Assembly (NCBI GenBank): GCA_947396885.1
Contig: OX377201.1
Coordinates: 2,461,879-2,525,878 of the forward strand
DNA from: Heligmosomoides polygyrus polygyrus
Taxonomy: Eukaryota; Nematoda; Chromadorea; Rhabditida; Heligmosomidae
Length of the DNA: 64,000 bases
Reading direction: 5' to 3'
Shown: piece by piece, positions 11,530 through 21,233 of the stretch
Layout of the letters: each line of letters opens with the position of its first letter
How positions within the stretch are numbered: position 1 is the stretch's first letter
Position numbers and translations under genes: made by a program
The notes under the pieces: generated by a model
What the model was told of the DNA's origin: nothing
The model's database searches: none
What the model saw: the letters and a program-made list of their open reading frames with translations, nothing else

Positions 11530-11599
11530 GCGCCGGTGGTGTAAGGCGAACATCGCTGCCCGGAAAGCAGAAGATGCGGGTTCGAGTCCTGCCTGGCGC
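11530..11599 (+). tRNA. tRNA-like segment with paired acceptor, D and T stems (right arm)
   Basis: The 70 nt fold into a cloverleaf-like form: acceptor GCGCCGG with CTGGCGC (seven pairs, one G-U), D stem GTGT with ACAT, anticodon stem GCTGC with GCAGA (four of five pairs), T arm GCGGG-TTCGAGT-CCTGC. The anticodon position would read GGA, but residue 33 is C and there is no long variable arm as expected for a serine tRNA. It is better read as a tRNA-derived Pol III promoter module than as a working tRNA. Confidence 0.5.
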
Positions 11600-11734
11600 A
11601 AGAGTTTTGATCGCAAGAAAACATCTTGTAACAACATATAGCCTCTCTATCAGCCGCTCCAGGCTTAAGCAAATGTGTTAAAACATTGTTATGTTATTAT
11701 TTATTGTTTTTATTAATCAACTGCATCACCTATG

Positions 11735-12090
11735 GTCCCGTTGATAATCGATTTGCTCGCGCGGGCGCCAGCAGCGTCTCGATTCGTCCCTGTCTTGTGC
11801 CAAAGTGCTCCAATGTATCCTCATCGCTCGAGGGGCATGAAGGGGCTTTCAGGAAGAAGTCCGACCAACGCGTTGGTGGGCGTCCTGGTGTTCTCTTGAC
11901 ATCCCGCCGAACCCAGTCGGTAACGGCTCTCGTTCAGCGGGTGTCTGCGAAGCGCATTGCGTGGCCGGCCCATCTAATTTTCGACGACTTGGCTTATGCG
12001 ACAGCGTCTTTGATCTTCGAACGCCGAAGAAGCTCGGCACTCTGGAAGCCATCGGTCGCTTCACTCCGATCATCGCCCTCTCGATTCCAT
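11735..12090 (-). pseudogene. RTE retrotransposon 3' fragment (C-terminus of polyprotein)
   Basis: On the minus strand pieces such as TQCASQTPAER and the downstream GRPPTR-type block (usual consensus GRPPTRWSDFF) correspond to the C-terminal end of RTE-clade reverse transcriptase proteins. The fragment resembles the plus-strand piece at 59088-59430 and the end of the element at 13.5 kb. It is 5' truncated, as is common after incomplete reverse transcription. Confidence 0.6.
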
Positions 12091-12145
12091 GCTGCGCGAT
12101 GCTGATCGTCTGTTCATTTTTATTCATAAAGGCTGTATTATTGAA

Positions 12146-12438
12146 CGTGTGTAGCGCAGTCAGAGGAGGCGCCGGTTGTCGCGTGCATCCTATACCAGGT
12201 TCCTGGTTTGGATTTCCAGCCTATGCCAACCAAGCCTTCCATCCCTCCGGGGTCGTTGAATTGGTACCAGACGTGTCTGGGAAGATAAAGCACTGTCTTG
12301 TTCATCGGCTGGCCTCCTCAAGCCATTGTACATATGGCCAAATACGCATTCAAATTGCCTCCACGACATCCCATAGAAGTAGAATGTGTGGCGCATCCCA
12401 AAAGGGATTGAGTAACGCCGTCCTTTCTCTTTTATCCT
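12146..12438 (+). mobile_element. tRNA-derived SINE, full length
   Basis: Sense copy with A box GTAGCGCAGTCAGAGG, B box GGTTTGGATTT and the end GTAACGCCGTCCTTTCTC followed by TTTATCC. Slightly diverged and without an obvious target duplication. It sits just downstream of the RTE fragment and only about 155 bp before an antisense copy. Confidence 0.82.
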
Positions 12439-12593
12439 ACATTATGTTGTTATATTTTTGTAGATTCATGTTCATGTTCATGTTTGTGCCTTTATTTATT
12501 TATGGTTTTTATTTTGGTTGTATTTTGTACTTATTTGCTCTAACGCTATATTTTCTATTCCTCTTCTTTCTGTCCCATATCTTTCGTGTATAA

Positions 12594-12889
12594 TAAAGGA
12601 TAAAGGATAAAGGACGGCGTTACTCAATCCCTTCTGGGATGCGCCAGCGCATTCTACTTCTACGGGATGTCGTGGAGGCGACATGAATGCGTATTTGGCC
12701 ATACAATGACTTGCGGTGGCCAGCCGATGAACAAGTCAGCGCTTTATCCTTCCCAGACAAGTCTGGTACCAATTCACCGACCCCGGAGGGATGGAAGGCT
12801 TGGTTGGCCTGGGCGGGAAATCCGAACCAGAAACCTGGTATCGGGTGCACGCGACAGTCGCGCCTCCTCCGACTGCGCTACACGCGCCC
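12594..12889 (-). mobile_element. tRNA-derived SINE, full length, with 14-bp target duplication
   Basis: The clearest insertion in the window. The 296-bp antisense copy is bounded by TCTTTCGTGTATAA at 12580-12593 and 12890-12903. The perfect duplication suggests a young insertion. The ORF that runs through it is an artefact of the SINE sequence. Confidence 0.92.
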
Positions 12890-12903
12890 TCTTTCGTGTA
12901 TAA

Positions 12904-13530
12904 AAAAGCTAATCTGTCATTCTATTGATGGGTAGGCTTCACAACAATGAATCGTTGTTTATGTATTTGTCAGGATCTTCTTGTCTATTACCCATCTATC
13001 GATTATCGATGTTATTGATTTTTGCCCAAAGTTGACCGCTTCGAAAGGTAATCTCGTGGATATGTCCACTGATGAAGAAATTTCACTACAAGTGAACCTG
13101 ACCAGAAATTATCAATTGTTGTAGCAAAGGCACATGCAGTAGTCAGGATGAGCGTTATGCTGCGTGGCTGTTGCTTGCGAATAATTAGACGATTGCCACA
13201 CTGCAAATATTTGCTTAATGAATGCAAATGTTCTCCCAATTGCAGACGATACTAACAATGCTTTATGTCGTAGCGAATGTTTTTCGTCGTTCATGATGAT
13301 TATTTTTAATTGCTAGTACTTTCGTTCGAGGTCAATAGATTTAAATAATTTCAAAACTATTACCTATTCGTATCATCCTCAAAGAAATTCATTGTAAACG
13401 CTTTTCAATTGTGAACATTTGAGTGTATTACCGCCCATGAATTGACGGGAGATACCATTTTCCATTTTCACGTCAAAATGGACGCTCCTCAAATCAACAT
13501 GGACATTTTCGGAATCATATTGGACTTACC
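12904..13530. other. Intergenic; solo end of the GTGTCC foldback family near 13450
   Basis: No gene seen. Around 13450-13530 words such as ACCATTTTCCATTTTCACG and TCAAATCAACATGGACATT match the terminal parts of the foldback family found whole at 62.2 kb. The rest has no feature I can identify. Confidence 0.4.
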
Positions 13531-13534
13531 TTGG

Positions 13535-16500
13535 TACTTTGATGGTCCTTTTGTCGGCTGGAGGTCTTTTCAGCGGAGACCACAACTCTTCCAGACTCTG
13601 GCTGCTTGGATCCAGTGAGGCAGACTCCGCTCACTGAAAGATCTTGAGAATGAGTCTGCCTATCGCGTTGGCGGTCGTCCCAGTGGTCTCTTATGGTCTC
13701 CCGGGGGCCATTCTATGACGCGGAGACTCCATCTATCGTCCTTTCGTCGAAGCAGGTGTCCGGCCCAGCGATATTTGGACTTCTTCATGTACTGCAGCGG
13801 GTCTGCTAATTGCGACTTCTCCCGTAGCTCCGAGCTTCGTAGGCCTTCTCGCCATTGCTGACGAAGGCTTGTCCTTAGAAGACATCTCTCCAGTGCACGA
13901 TGCGTAGTTTGCATCGCTCTGGCGATTGTCTTGTTGTCGGGCCAGGTTTCCGTCACGTAACACATCGCAGGCAGTACAGAGGCGTTGAATATCGAGGCCC
14001 TGAGGCGGGGATCCTTGATCGGTGACTTCGCGAATCGAACTGAAGGCTGCCCATGCTGCGCGTCTCCTGGGGGCGATTTCAGGAGCGAGGTCGTTATCCA
14101 TGTTCAGCTCTCTTCCCAGATAGACGTAGGAGTCGACCTGTTGCAGAGCGACTCCCTTTAACCTTGCGAGTCCCGTGTCACACCACTGGTTGACCATAAA
14201 TTGCGTTTTGGACATATTCATGTCCAATCCAATCTTCATACCTGCCACATTGAGCTCGTTCAGCATTTCCTCGACTTCTGCCGTGCTGGTAGATAGGAGA
14301 ACAATATCGTCGGCGAAGCGAAGGTTGCTGATCCGTTTACCGTCGACAAGGTAGCCTTTATCGTCCCAGTTCAAGTCTTTCATGACATCCTGGAGTGCCG
14401 CTGTGAATAGCTTGGGAGAAATCGTGTCTTCCTGCCGTACTCCTTTCCCGATAGGAATTTTAAGCTTTCTATCGAACAGCTGGATGGTAGTCGATGTGTT
14501 CGAGAAGCATTCGTCGAGAAGTCGGATGTAGGGCAATGGTATGCCAGCGTGCACAAGTGCGTTCAAAACGGCGTTGATTTCCACAGAGTCGAACGCTTTC
14601 CGGTAATCCACGAAGACAAGGACAAGTGGGAGGTGGTATTCGCGGCTCCTCTCGATGAGCTGTGAGACAGTCTGAATATGGTCCATGCAGGAGAAATCCT
14701 TGCGAAACCCTGCTTGCTCCACTGGCTGATATTCATCCAAGCAACGCTCCATGCGGTTAAGCAGTATCTTGGTGAAGATCTTGTACACAACCGAGAGAAG
14801 ACTGATGGGTCGATAGTTGTTGATATCCTCCTGCTGACCTTTATTGAAGATTAAAACTGTTTTCGACTCCTTCCATGAGTCCGGAATCCTACCAATTCGG
14901 AGGTAGTGGTTGAAGTGCTTGGCAAGAAGTGAGCAGACGGCACTGCCACCCGCACGAAGGAGATCAGCAGAAATGCCGTCCGGTCCGGGAGCAGTGCCCG
15001 GCTTCATCCTTCTGATGGCATGAGCAACTTCTGATTCCAGAATGGGAGGTACTTCCTCAGCTGATGGCATCAAGCATTTCGGGACAGTGATGGAAGAACG
15101 GAACAGATCTGTGTAGAATTCCTGAACGATGGCCTCCATCGCTCTTCGAGACGTTTGCGTTGTTCCATCCTTATCCACAAGGGCTGACATTATTGCCTTC
15201 TGATCGCAGATATCTCGTTTGCAGCGCTTTATGCTTGAACCCTTCCCAGCGGCTTCTAACAGCTTCAATCTTCTGTAGGCTTGAATGGACTCCTTCACTG
15301 CAATTTGACAGGCCTTCGAGATGGTGACTTTTTCCAGATGGGAAGCATTAGGATCCAGTTTGACAGCTTTTCCTTGCTCCAAGAGTTTAATCACATGTGC
15401 GTTAAGTCTTGAGGCAGACGGCGATGTGGCTTCACAAGAGATGCTGGCTTGTTTTAACAGTCCTTTGAAGAGAAGGTCGTAGTCTTCCGATGGATCTTCA
15501 AGATGATTCCAATCGTACGACTTTATTGCATATTCCAACTCCTCCGACTTAAATGTGGAGATCCTCACACCGGTGCCGGTTTATGAGTCTCACGTTTGAG
15601 CATCTTCTTTTTGAGAGTCAGCTTCGCACGGACAAGACGGTGATCCAAGCCGTACTCAAATGAAGGCAGCGCGGAGACGTCGAACAAACTCCAGCGTCTG
15701 TTTGCAAGGACATGGTTGATCTCCGAACTTCTCCATTTGGGCTGTCCCAGGTGCATTGCCGGTTTGAAGGCTTTAAGAACATAGAATTTCCATGGAAGAG
15801 ACGGCCTGCGGATAGGAAGTCTAGTCTATCTGGCGCTCTCCGTTTTCGTTCCTTAAAAAAGTTCCATGTGGACCCAGCCTCTAATCGTCATAGTCATCCG
15901 TACCGAGGGTAGCGTTAAAGTCCCCAACAATAACTTTGTATTAGCTTTTCTCGTCGTTGACATTCCTTTCGAACAGCTTGTAGAGTTCTTCCTTTCCTTT
16001 GTCTGTGGCCGCAGATGTTGGAGCATAACCATCTATGGTAGAGACTGTTCCTTCATTTTTGGTTTCCGGACGCAGAACAGCTACTTTCAAGCTGATGATC
16101 TTGTAAGAGTCTACTAGGTGGTGCACTGTTGAGTTTACGAGAAATCCAACTCCGCCATTATTCTTTCTGCCTACCTTTGCTCCAATAATGAGAAGTTCGT
16201 TGTGGTGGATCCTTCTTATGGTTTCCAGACGCCTTTCGTTTCCTGCAGGGCGATAACGTCGTATTTGATGTTGCGGCTTCTGTAAAGCAGTGTCCGAAGA
16301 TCCTGCTCAGATGCGATCGAACGACAGTTATAAGTGCAGACGAATAGGCAGTTTCCGTGTCGTGCTGGGAGAAAGTTTCCGGTAGTCCGATGACAATGAT
16401 AGTTTAACTCCGAGATTAGATGGCTCCTCGCCCGAGGTGTATGCAGCCAACGTCATAGAAGTCCACCTCCGGCGCGCGGAAGACTGGGGCGCGGGTTCAG

Positions 16501-16600
16501 TTGTTTGAGCCATGGCGGTGGTCTGGTTACTCACATGTTCCTGGCCAGGGATACATGAGAGCCGCCCATACATTCCCCTTTTGTCAAGGCTTTTTTCGCT
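13535..16600 (-). mobile_element. RTE-clade non-LTR retrotransposon, nearly complete but broken
   Basis: Minus-strand element with an apurinic-type endonuclease followed by a reverse transcriptase, as in RTE-1-like elements of nematodes. The endonuclease part begins near 16600 (Met-Ala-Gln start region), shows TYNCRSIASEQDLRTLLYR and VIALQETKG near 16330-16230, and continues in different frames to 15600 (SFEYGLDHRLVRAKLTLKKK). The reverse transcriptase frame (15568-13733) follows. The C-terminal block WAGHLLRRKDDRW and GRPPTR lies in another frame at 13760-13660. Several frameshifts make it inactive now. Confidence 0.85.
13733..15568 (-). CDS. RTE reverse transcriptase domain (long open frame)
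   Basis: A 611-codon open frame holding the reverse transcriptase of the element at 13535-16600. In order it shows the fingers block GTAPGPDGISADLLRAGG, NYRPISLLSVVYKIFTKILL, EQAGFRKDFSCMDHI, the palm block VFVDYRKAFDSV, the GVRQEDTISPKLF block, and the catalytic box RFADDIVLLS (FADD, with the two metal-binding aspartates). YVYLGRELNM marks the RTE-typical thumb region. The frame shifts near 14000, after which the last 60 residues are not RT-like; the true C-terminus continues in another frame to 13535. The start methionine is not the real start, because the endonuclease is encoded upstream. Confidence 0.85.
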   Translation of the reverse strand: MRISTFKSEELEYAIKSYDWNHLEDPSEDYDLLFKGLLKQASISCEATSPSASRLNAHVIKLLEQGKAVKLDPNASHLEKVTISKACQIAVKESIQAYRRLKLLEAAGKGSSIKRCKRDICDQKAIMSALVDKDGTTQTSRRAMEAIVQEFYTDLFRSSITVPKCLMPSAEEVPPILESEVAHAIRRMKPGTAPGPDGISADLLRAGGSAVCSLLAKHFNHYLRIGRIPDSWKESKTVLIFNKGQQEDINNYRPISLLSVVYKIFTKILLNRMERCLDEYQPVEQAGFRKDFSCMDHIQTVSQLIERSREYHLPLVLVFVDYRKAFDSVEINAVLNALVHAGIPLPYIRLLDECFSNTSTTIQLFDRKLKIPIGKGVRQEDTISPKLFTAALQDVMKDLNWDDKGYLVDGKRISNLRFADDIVLLSTSTAEVEEMLNELNVAGMKIGLDMNMSKTQFMVNQWCDTGLARLKGVALQQVDSYVYLGRELNMDNDLAPEIAPRRRAAWAAFSSIREVTDQGSPPQGLDIQRLCTACDVLRDGNLARQQDNRQSDANYASCTGEMSSKDKPSSAMARRPTKLGATGEVAISRPAAVHEEVQISLGRTPASTKGR

Positions 16601-16713
16601 TCTTGTCTTTGTCAGCATTTGTTAGCGAAGTGCCAATTAGAGGCTATCCTTATCTGGTTTTTTCTAAAGTGTCCGGATTTTTCACGACGTCTTATTGCTA
16701 ATTCTTTTATGTA

Positions 16714-17995
16714 TTAGGTTGTAACGAAATAAATGGCACTGAACCACTGTAAATTTAAACAGTTAATATCTCGGCTTGTAGGCAAGTTTATTAATCGAAA
16801 TAAAAAACTTCTGATTCTACACATCTTTGCCAACGTGACACAAGCTTTTTTATCCCAGTGGCATAAAAATCGGAAGTTCTAGAATTGACGAAATCTTCGA
16901 AGGCACTTTCGGCATCCTGTTGGTATTTGAATATTTTCCCTACCAAGAAGTCGCCAAGATGCTTGAAGATATGGTAGTCTGTTGGGGAAAGGTCGGGAGA
17001 AAACGGAGGATGTGGTAGAGTCTCAATGCTCAGCTCATTCAATTTCTGCAACGTCATTCGTGCTACATGGGGCGAGCATTGTCGTGCAGAAGGAGAACTC
17101 GCCCTCGGTTTACCAAGGCCGGCCGGATATCCTTCAACTTTTTCACCATTTCTTCAATTTCAATGCAGTACTTCTCTGCCGTGATGGACTCACCGGGAGG
17201 GAGGAAGCTGTGGTGAATAATTCCCAGCGAACACCACCATACTGTCATCATTACTTTCTTTTGGTGCAATTCCGGCTTCGCGAAAACCTTGGGGCTCTCA
17301 TCGCTGTCCACCCACTGTGCCGATCGTCGCCTGTTGGCGTACATTATCCATTTCTCGTCACAGGTTACGATGCGATCAAGGAATGGGTCCGTTTCGTTCC
17401 GTAGAAGCAGTGCGGACGAGATCTCATATCGTCGGTTTCTTTGCTCCTCAGACAGCTCGTGAGGCACCCATCTTTCCAGCTTTTTGGTCTTTCCAATTTC
17501 CTTCAGACGCCGGGAAGCTGTGTTGTGACTGACGCCAAGAGCCTTCGCTATCTCCCTGGTACCTTTGTGTGGATCCTCCTCTACCACATCTCCCGGCTTG
17601 TCCTCATCAACATCACTATGCCTCCCACGACCTTCATGTTCTTCCAAGCTCTCATCTCCATTCCGGAACTTCTGATACCAACGACACGCCGTCCGAATTG
17701 TGGAACATCCTTGACCGAATGCGGCGTTGATCTTCTCGTCCGCTTTCTTAGCTGTAGTGCCCAGCTTAAATTCATGCAAGTAAATGCCTCGGATTATCCT
17801 TTTGCCCATCTGCAAAAAAGTCAATAAAACTCTAAAGTTTTTCCACTTTTACATAGAAAATTTGGTACTCACCGGTAGAGCAAAGTTTGCGCTTCTAAAT
17901 GATATGCCACATGTCACGGTTTGTTCTTGATCAAACGCGTAAAGACGCGCCAAATAATGGCGCGAGCCAGTGCCATTTAATTCGTTACAACCTAA
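16714..17995 (-). mobile_element. Mariner element, nearly intact, with TIRs and TA duplication
   Basis: Inverted ends TTAGGTTGTAACGAAATAAA (from 16714) and TTAATTCGTTACAACCTAA (to 17995) are flanked by TA on both sides (16712-16713 and 17996-17997), the hallmark of mariner insertion. The 1282-bp length equals that of a full mariner, with one transposase gene on the minus strand. Confidence 0.92.
16791..17824 (-). pseudogene. Mariner transposase with one frameshift
   Basis: Transposase that cuts and pastes the element at TA sites in the nucleus. Part one (17824-17063, 253 codons) has the helix-turn-helix region (IIRGIYLHEFKLGTTAKKA; SVSHNTASRRLKE-like block) and two catalytic aspartates, in CDEKWIMYANR and LLHDNARP. 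Part two (17057-16791) in another frame continues with the third catalytic block, PFSPDLSPTDYHIFKHL, and ends at VFYFD. The linker WVPHELSEEQ is canonical. A single frameshift directly after HDNARPM near 17060 is the only obvious lesion, so the copy is young. The usual length is about 345 residues, and the two parts together match that. Confidence 0.88.
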
Positions 17996-18260
17996 TAGTA
18001 GTTGTTTTAAGATTATACGCCAAGCTGTGTGCAATTGAATAAATAAATAATTTCAGCATCAAGTATTTTTTTCAGAGTAATAGATGACTTCGCTTCGATT
18101 TTGCACTGGATCGAAAAAGTGGGTTGAAAATGTTATATTTATAGCAATCCACTTTATGCCTGCCTGAATTTACTCCCAAATAGCGGATAAGGTAGAGACG
18201 TTGTTCAAACTATTACAACTGTTTCCTCTAGTGATTTATCTGGTGTAGGATATATAGCAG

Positions 18261-18492
18261 GGCGCGAGTAGCGCAGTCAGAGGAGGTGCTGGTTGTCGCG
18301 TGCACCCGACACCAGGTTCCTGGTTCGGATTTCCCGCCCAGGTCAACCAAGTCTTCCATTCCGGCGGGTCGGCGCATTTGTAAGAGAGTTGTCTGGGAAG
18401 TGTAAAGCGCTGACGTGTTTATCTGCTGGACACCGCAAGTCATTGTGTGGCCGAGTACGCATTCAAATCGGCTTCACGACATCCCGAAGAAG
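18261..18492 (+). mobile_element. tRNA-derived SINE, 3' truncated
   Basis: Head and body are recognisable (A box GTAGCGCAGTCAGAGG, B box GGTTCGGATTT, then CAGGTCAACCAAG), but the sequence leaves the consensus after CGACATCCCGAAGAAG, so the TTTATCC tail is missing. Confidence 0.75.
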
Positions 18493-18639
18493 CACATGCC
18501 AAAATTATGGTGACAGCACATGCGTGAACAATTTGACCACCTATTCGCAGCCTTGGCTTTTTTCTTGCTTTTACTGTTTTTACTGCGCCATTCTGTTTAT
18601 GCTTATCTCAATCAAGCATAAAAATAAATAGTTTTTCAA

Positions 18640-19372
18640 CATGTCGAAACTTTACCGTCAAGGCTTCTTGGCACGCAATATTCACCAGCGTCTTGGAGTT
18701 CATCGAAGTGTTCTATATAGATCCATCAGACACTTCAAAGGATGGTAGATCTGGACGAGGAGGACACGTATCTGTGACAACTACGGACGACACAAGAAAG
18801 TACGTGGACGAATTCACAAGAGCTCGGTCCACCGGATGTCGCGAGAAATAGAGATCAAGGAGAACTATTTAGACCTTCTGAAAGACGAACTGTTACCCTG
18901 GGCTAGTGCTCACTTGGAAACGCTCCTAGACCTTCCAGCAGGACGGAGCTCCAGCTCGCAGAGCGAGAATGGTGCCGGGCTGGTGCAAAGGGAACTTTTC
19001 GGACCTCATCAGCTTCCACGAGTGGCCAAGCAACTCTCCAGATTTAAGTCGGATGGATTACACCGTCTGGGCAGTTCTAGAAGCCAAAGCTTGCCAGAAA
19101 CCTCACCGCTCCATGGACTCCTTCAAGAAAGCTCTCCAGATAGCGTGGGATGAGCTCGATGCACCATACTCGCGTGCCGCCGTCGGTGCTTTCCCGAAGC
19201 GTCTCATAACCTGTATCGACGGCAATGGAGATGTATTCGAATCTCAATGCCGTGTATAGTTCGCAATGGACTAATAGTCGTTATCACTTCGTTGGTTTCT
19301 TGAAAATACTGTATTTTCGCTTTTGGCGATTCGAATACATTGTCGCCATAATTTTGGCGCACCCTGTAGAAT
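18640..19372 (+). pseudogene. Tc1/mariner-type transposase relic (maT-like)
   Basis: Broken transposase. The N-terminal part near 18642-18740 reads MSKLYRQGFLARNIHQRLGV (helix-turn-helix). The catalytic part near 18935-18990 reads QQDGAPARRA (catalytic Asp), then WPSNSPDLSRMDYTVWAVLE (third catalytic residue) and LEAKACQKPHRSMDSFKKAL, ending at GDVFESQCRV near 19258. The combination WPxNSPDLxxxDYxxW with LEAKAC is typical of a Tc1/mariner subgroup often called maT. Several frame breaks lie between 18740 and 18930. Confidence 0.7.
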
Positions 19373-19512
19373 TGGTGGCGCATTTCAAAGGAGGTTGAGT
19401 TGCACCGTCTTTCATCCTTATCCTTTTAATGTGAAGTCAATAACTCACGCTTAATGATTCTCCAAGCCTAGAAGGTAGTCTGAGCGAAAGTAGCGCAGTC
19501 AGACGAGGCGTC
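19373..19512 (+). mobile_element. SINE fragments (tail and head pieces)
   Basis: A tail piece (GTGGCGCATTTCAAAGG to CATCCTTATCCTTTTA, 19376-19430) and a separate head piece (GTAGCGCAGTCAGACGAGG, about 19489-19508) match the SINE family, but the body between them is missing. Confidence 0.5.
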
Positions 19513-19914
19513 ACCTTTCTTGAACATCTCGAGTTGAATCAAAGTTCTGATTTCAACCAGGTCACAGAGGCGAGAGCGTTTTCACAGGGACGGTCTAAGC
19601 TGTTGCCACTCTTATCTCTTCCGTTTTCTTAACAGCTCCAAATTTGTTTTCAGAGAAAAACCTCCTGTCGATTGCAAAGAGCCCGTCACCTCAAAGGCAC
19701 GTGCTGAGGACTTTCGATACATTCCGAATCCTGGCTCAGACCTTCATTTTTAGACGACGTTTTCGTCATTCACCGCTAGGGAGTGGAGCATTTTGTTCAT
19801 GCTTGCCTTGGCCGATCTATGGTCGGTGGTGACGTTCAGCTGCATAGCTCCTTTCTATCCCATAGAGGTGAGCTGGACGTCGAATTGAACTCTCGTCTTA
19901 ACAAGCCAAAAACT

Positions 19915-21145
19915 TTTGAAATCAAATTGGACGTCTTTCAAAGCAAAACCTGCTCCTTCCACATTAAACTGGTGACTGTCCAAGCCCATTAGAATAGCAT
20001 TTCGTTAAAGGAAAATTTGGTATAGCTTTCCTTGAAATTTCTTAGTTCAACTGCCCGAATAAGTGTAACAAATTTTAAAAAATTTTGTAACAAATTAAAA
20101 AAAAACTTCAAGAAAAATAGTTTACTAATTGTTTTAAAGCCCAGCAAGTCAGCAGTCATTGAGTGCATTAAGAAACGAGATCGCGCTATGCTCTCAAAAA
20201 ATTTCGTCGCTATCATTACTTGATCAACAGTGTAAATGCTGCTTGCATGAGCATCAAAATGTGCCTATGTGTATTATTTACAATTGTATTTGTTTACAGG
20301 TGGGAAATTCTATGTAGTCTCAAATTTTGCTATCAACCGAATAAAAGTCTCGACGTTTTGGGTGAGAGCATGGCGCGACCTGTTTTTGCACTAAAAACGG
20401 CCGGCTTCCTGTTCTATAAAGCAACCTTTAAACCATTCATTTTGATTAATTTTTTAAATTAAAATTTCAATCAATCTATTGTTACATCATTTACATGCGT
20501 GAAACTTCATGCAAAAAAATGTTGCTATCAATCGAATAAAAATCTCGATGTCTTGGACGAGGGCATAGCGCAATCTCTTCTTTTGACGCAAAAAATGATC
20601 GCCGTTCTGCTCTTAAAAAATTAAAAAATAAAATATTAAATAATATAATAGAAATAAAAAATAATAAAATAATAACATAAAATAAAATATAAAATATAAA
20701 AATTAAGTTTATAATGCTTATTTTTATAACTGTAAATATAAAAATAATTAAAAATAAATTAGATAAATAATTAAACAGTCTACTTTTTGGTAAAAAAATA
20801 AGACAATAATGTGTTTATGTGTTGGATAGGTTCATGAAAACTTTAAACAAAGGAGTACTAAAATTTTCCCAGAGTAAAAAGACATTCTTGTTCGACTACA
20901 CCACTCTGAATTCTGCTATGCTGATGTCGACGTGGTTTGTCAGCGAGAACAGTGAAACATACCGTTATAAAAAACCTCCGTGAAAAAAGGGAAGAGAGAA
21001 ATCAAGAGAGAAGTTGGAAACTACTTCAATATTCTTACAATACCTTTTTAAGAGTCTCTTGTTTAATGTGGAAGTCTGTTTTGATTTGGAAGATGCTGAT
21101 TGATCAGTTTGATTTTAAAAGTGTCCAAAATTTGACGTAAAAATT
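19915..21145. mobile_element. Foldback element, GTGTCC family (copy 2)
   Basis: Left end with TGAAATCAAATTGGACGTC near 19918 and right end with AAAAGTGTCCAAAATTTGACG near 21118 are inverted relatives of each other. Inner words GCTATCAACCGAATAAAA and GCTATCAATCGAATAAAA (20327, 20524) show an internal partial duplication. The stretch 20600-20800 is almost pure A/T. No protein is encoded. It lies just upstream of the first recognised exon of transporter gene B. Confidence 0.5.
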
Positions 21146-21233
21146 ATGTATATCATGCAGCCAAAAGAATATCAGCGTTTTTCGAAAAAAAGGATCTTAT
21201 ACTAATAAAAAGCTCAAAAAACCCCAATTGCAG

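Larger units (their letters stand above)
11365..11641. mobile_element. Foldback element with a tRNA-like sequence in each arm (copy 1)
   Basis: Two arms of about 112 bp (11365-11476 and 11530-11641) are reverse complements with few differences, separated by a loop of about 53 bp. The outer arm word is TTGTTATAGGATGTTTTGTT and its complement ends the element at AACAACATATA. Each arm contains a 70-nt tRNA-like segment with an intact T-arm/B box. There is no coding capacity. Confidence 0.75.

Noticed and set aside
11530..11599. Functional serine tRNA (GGA)
   Set aside because: Residue 33 is C, the variable arm is short, one anticodon-stem pair fails, and the segment is duplicated as part of a foldback element.
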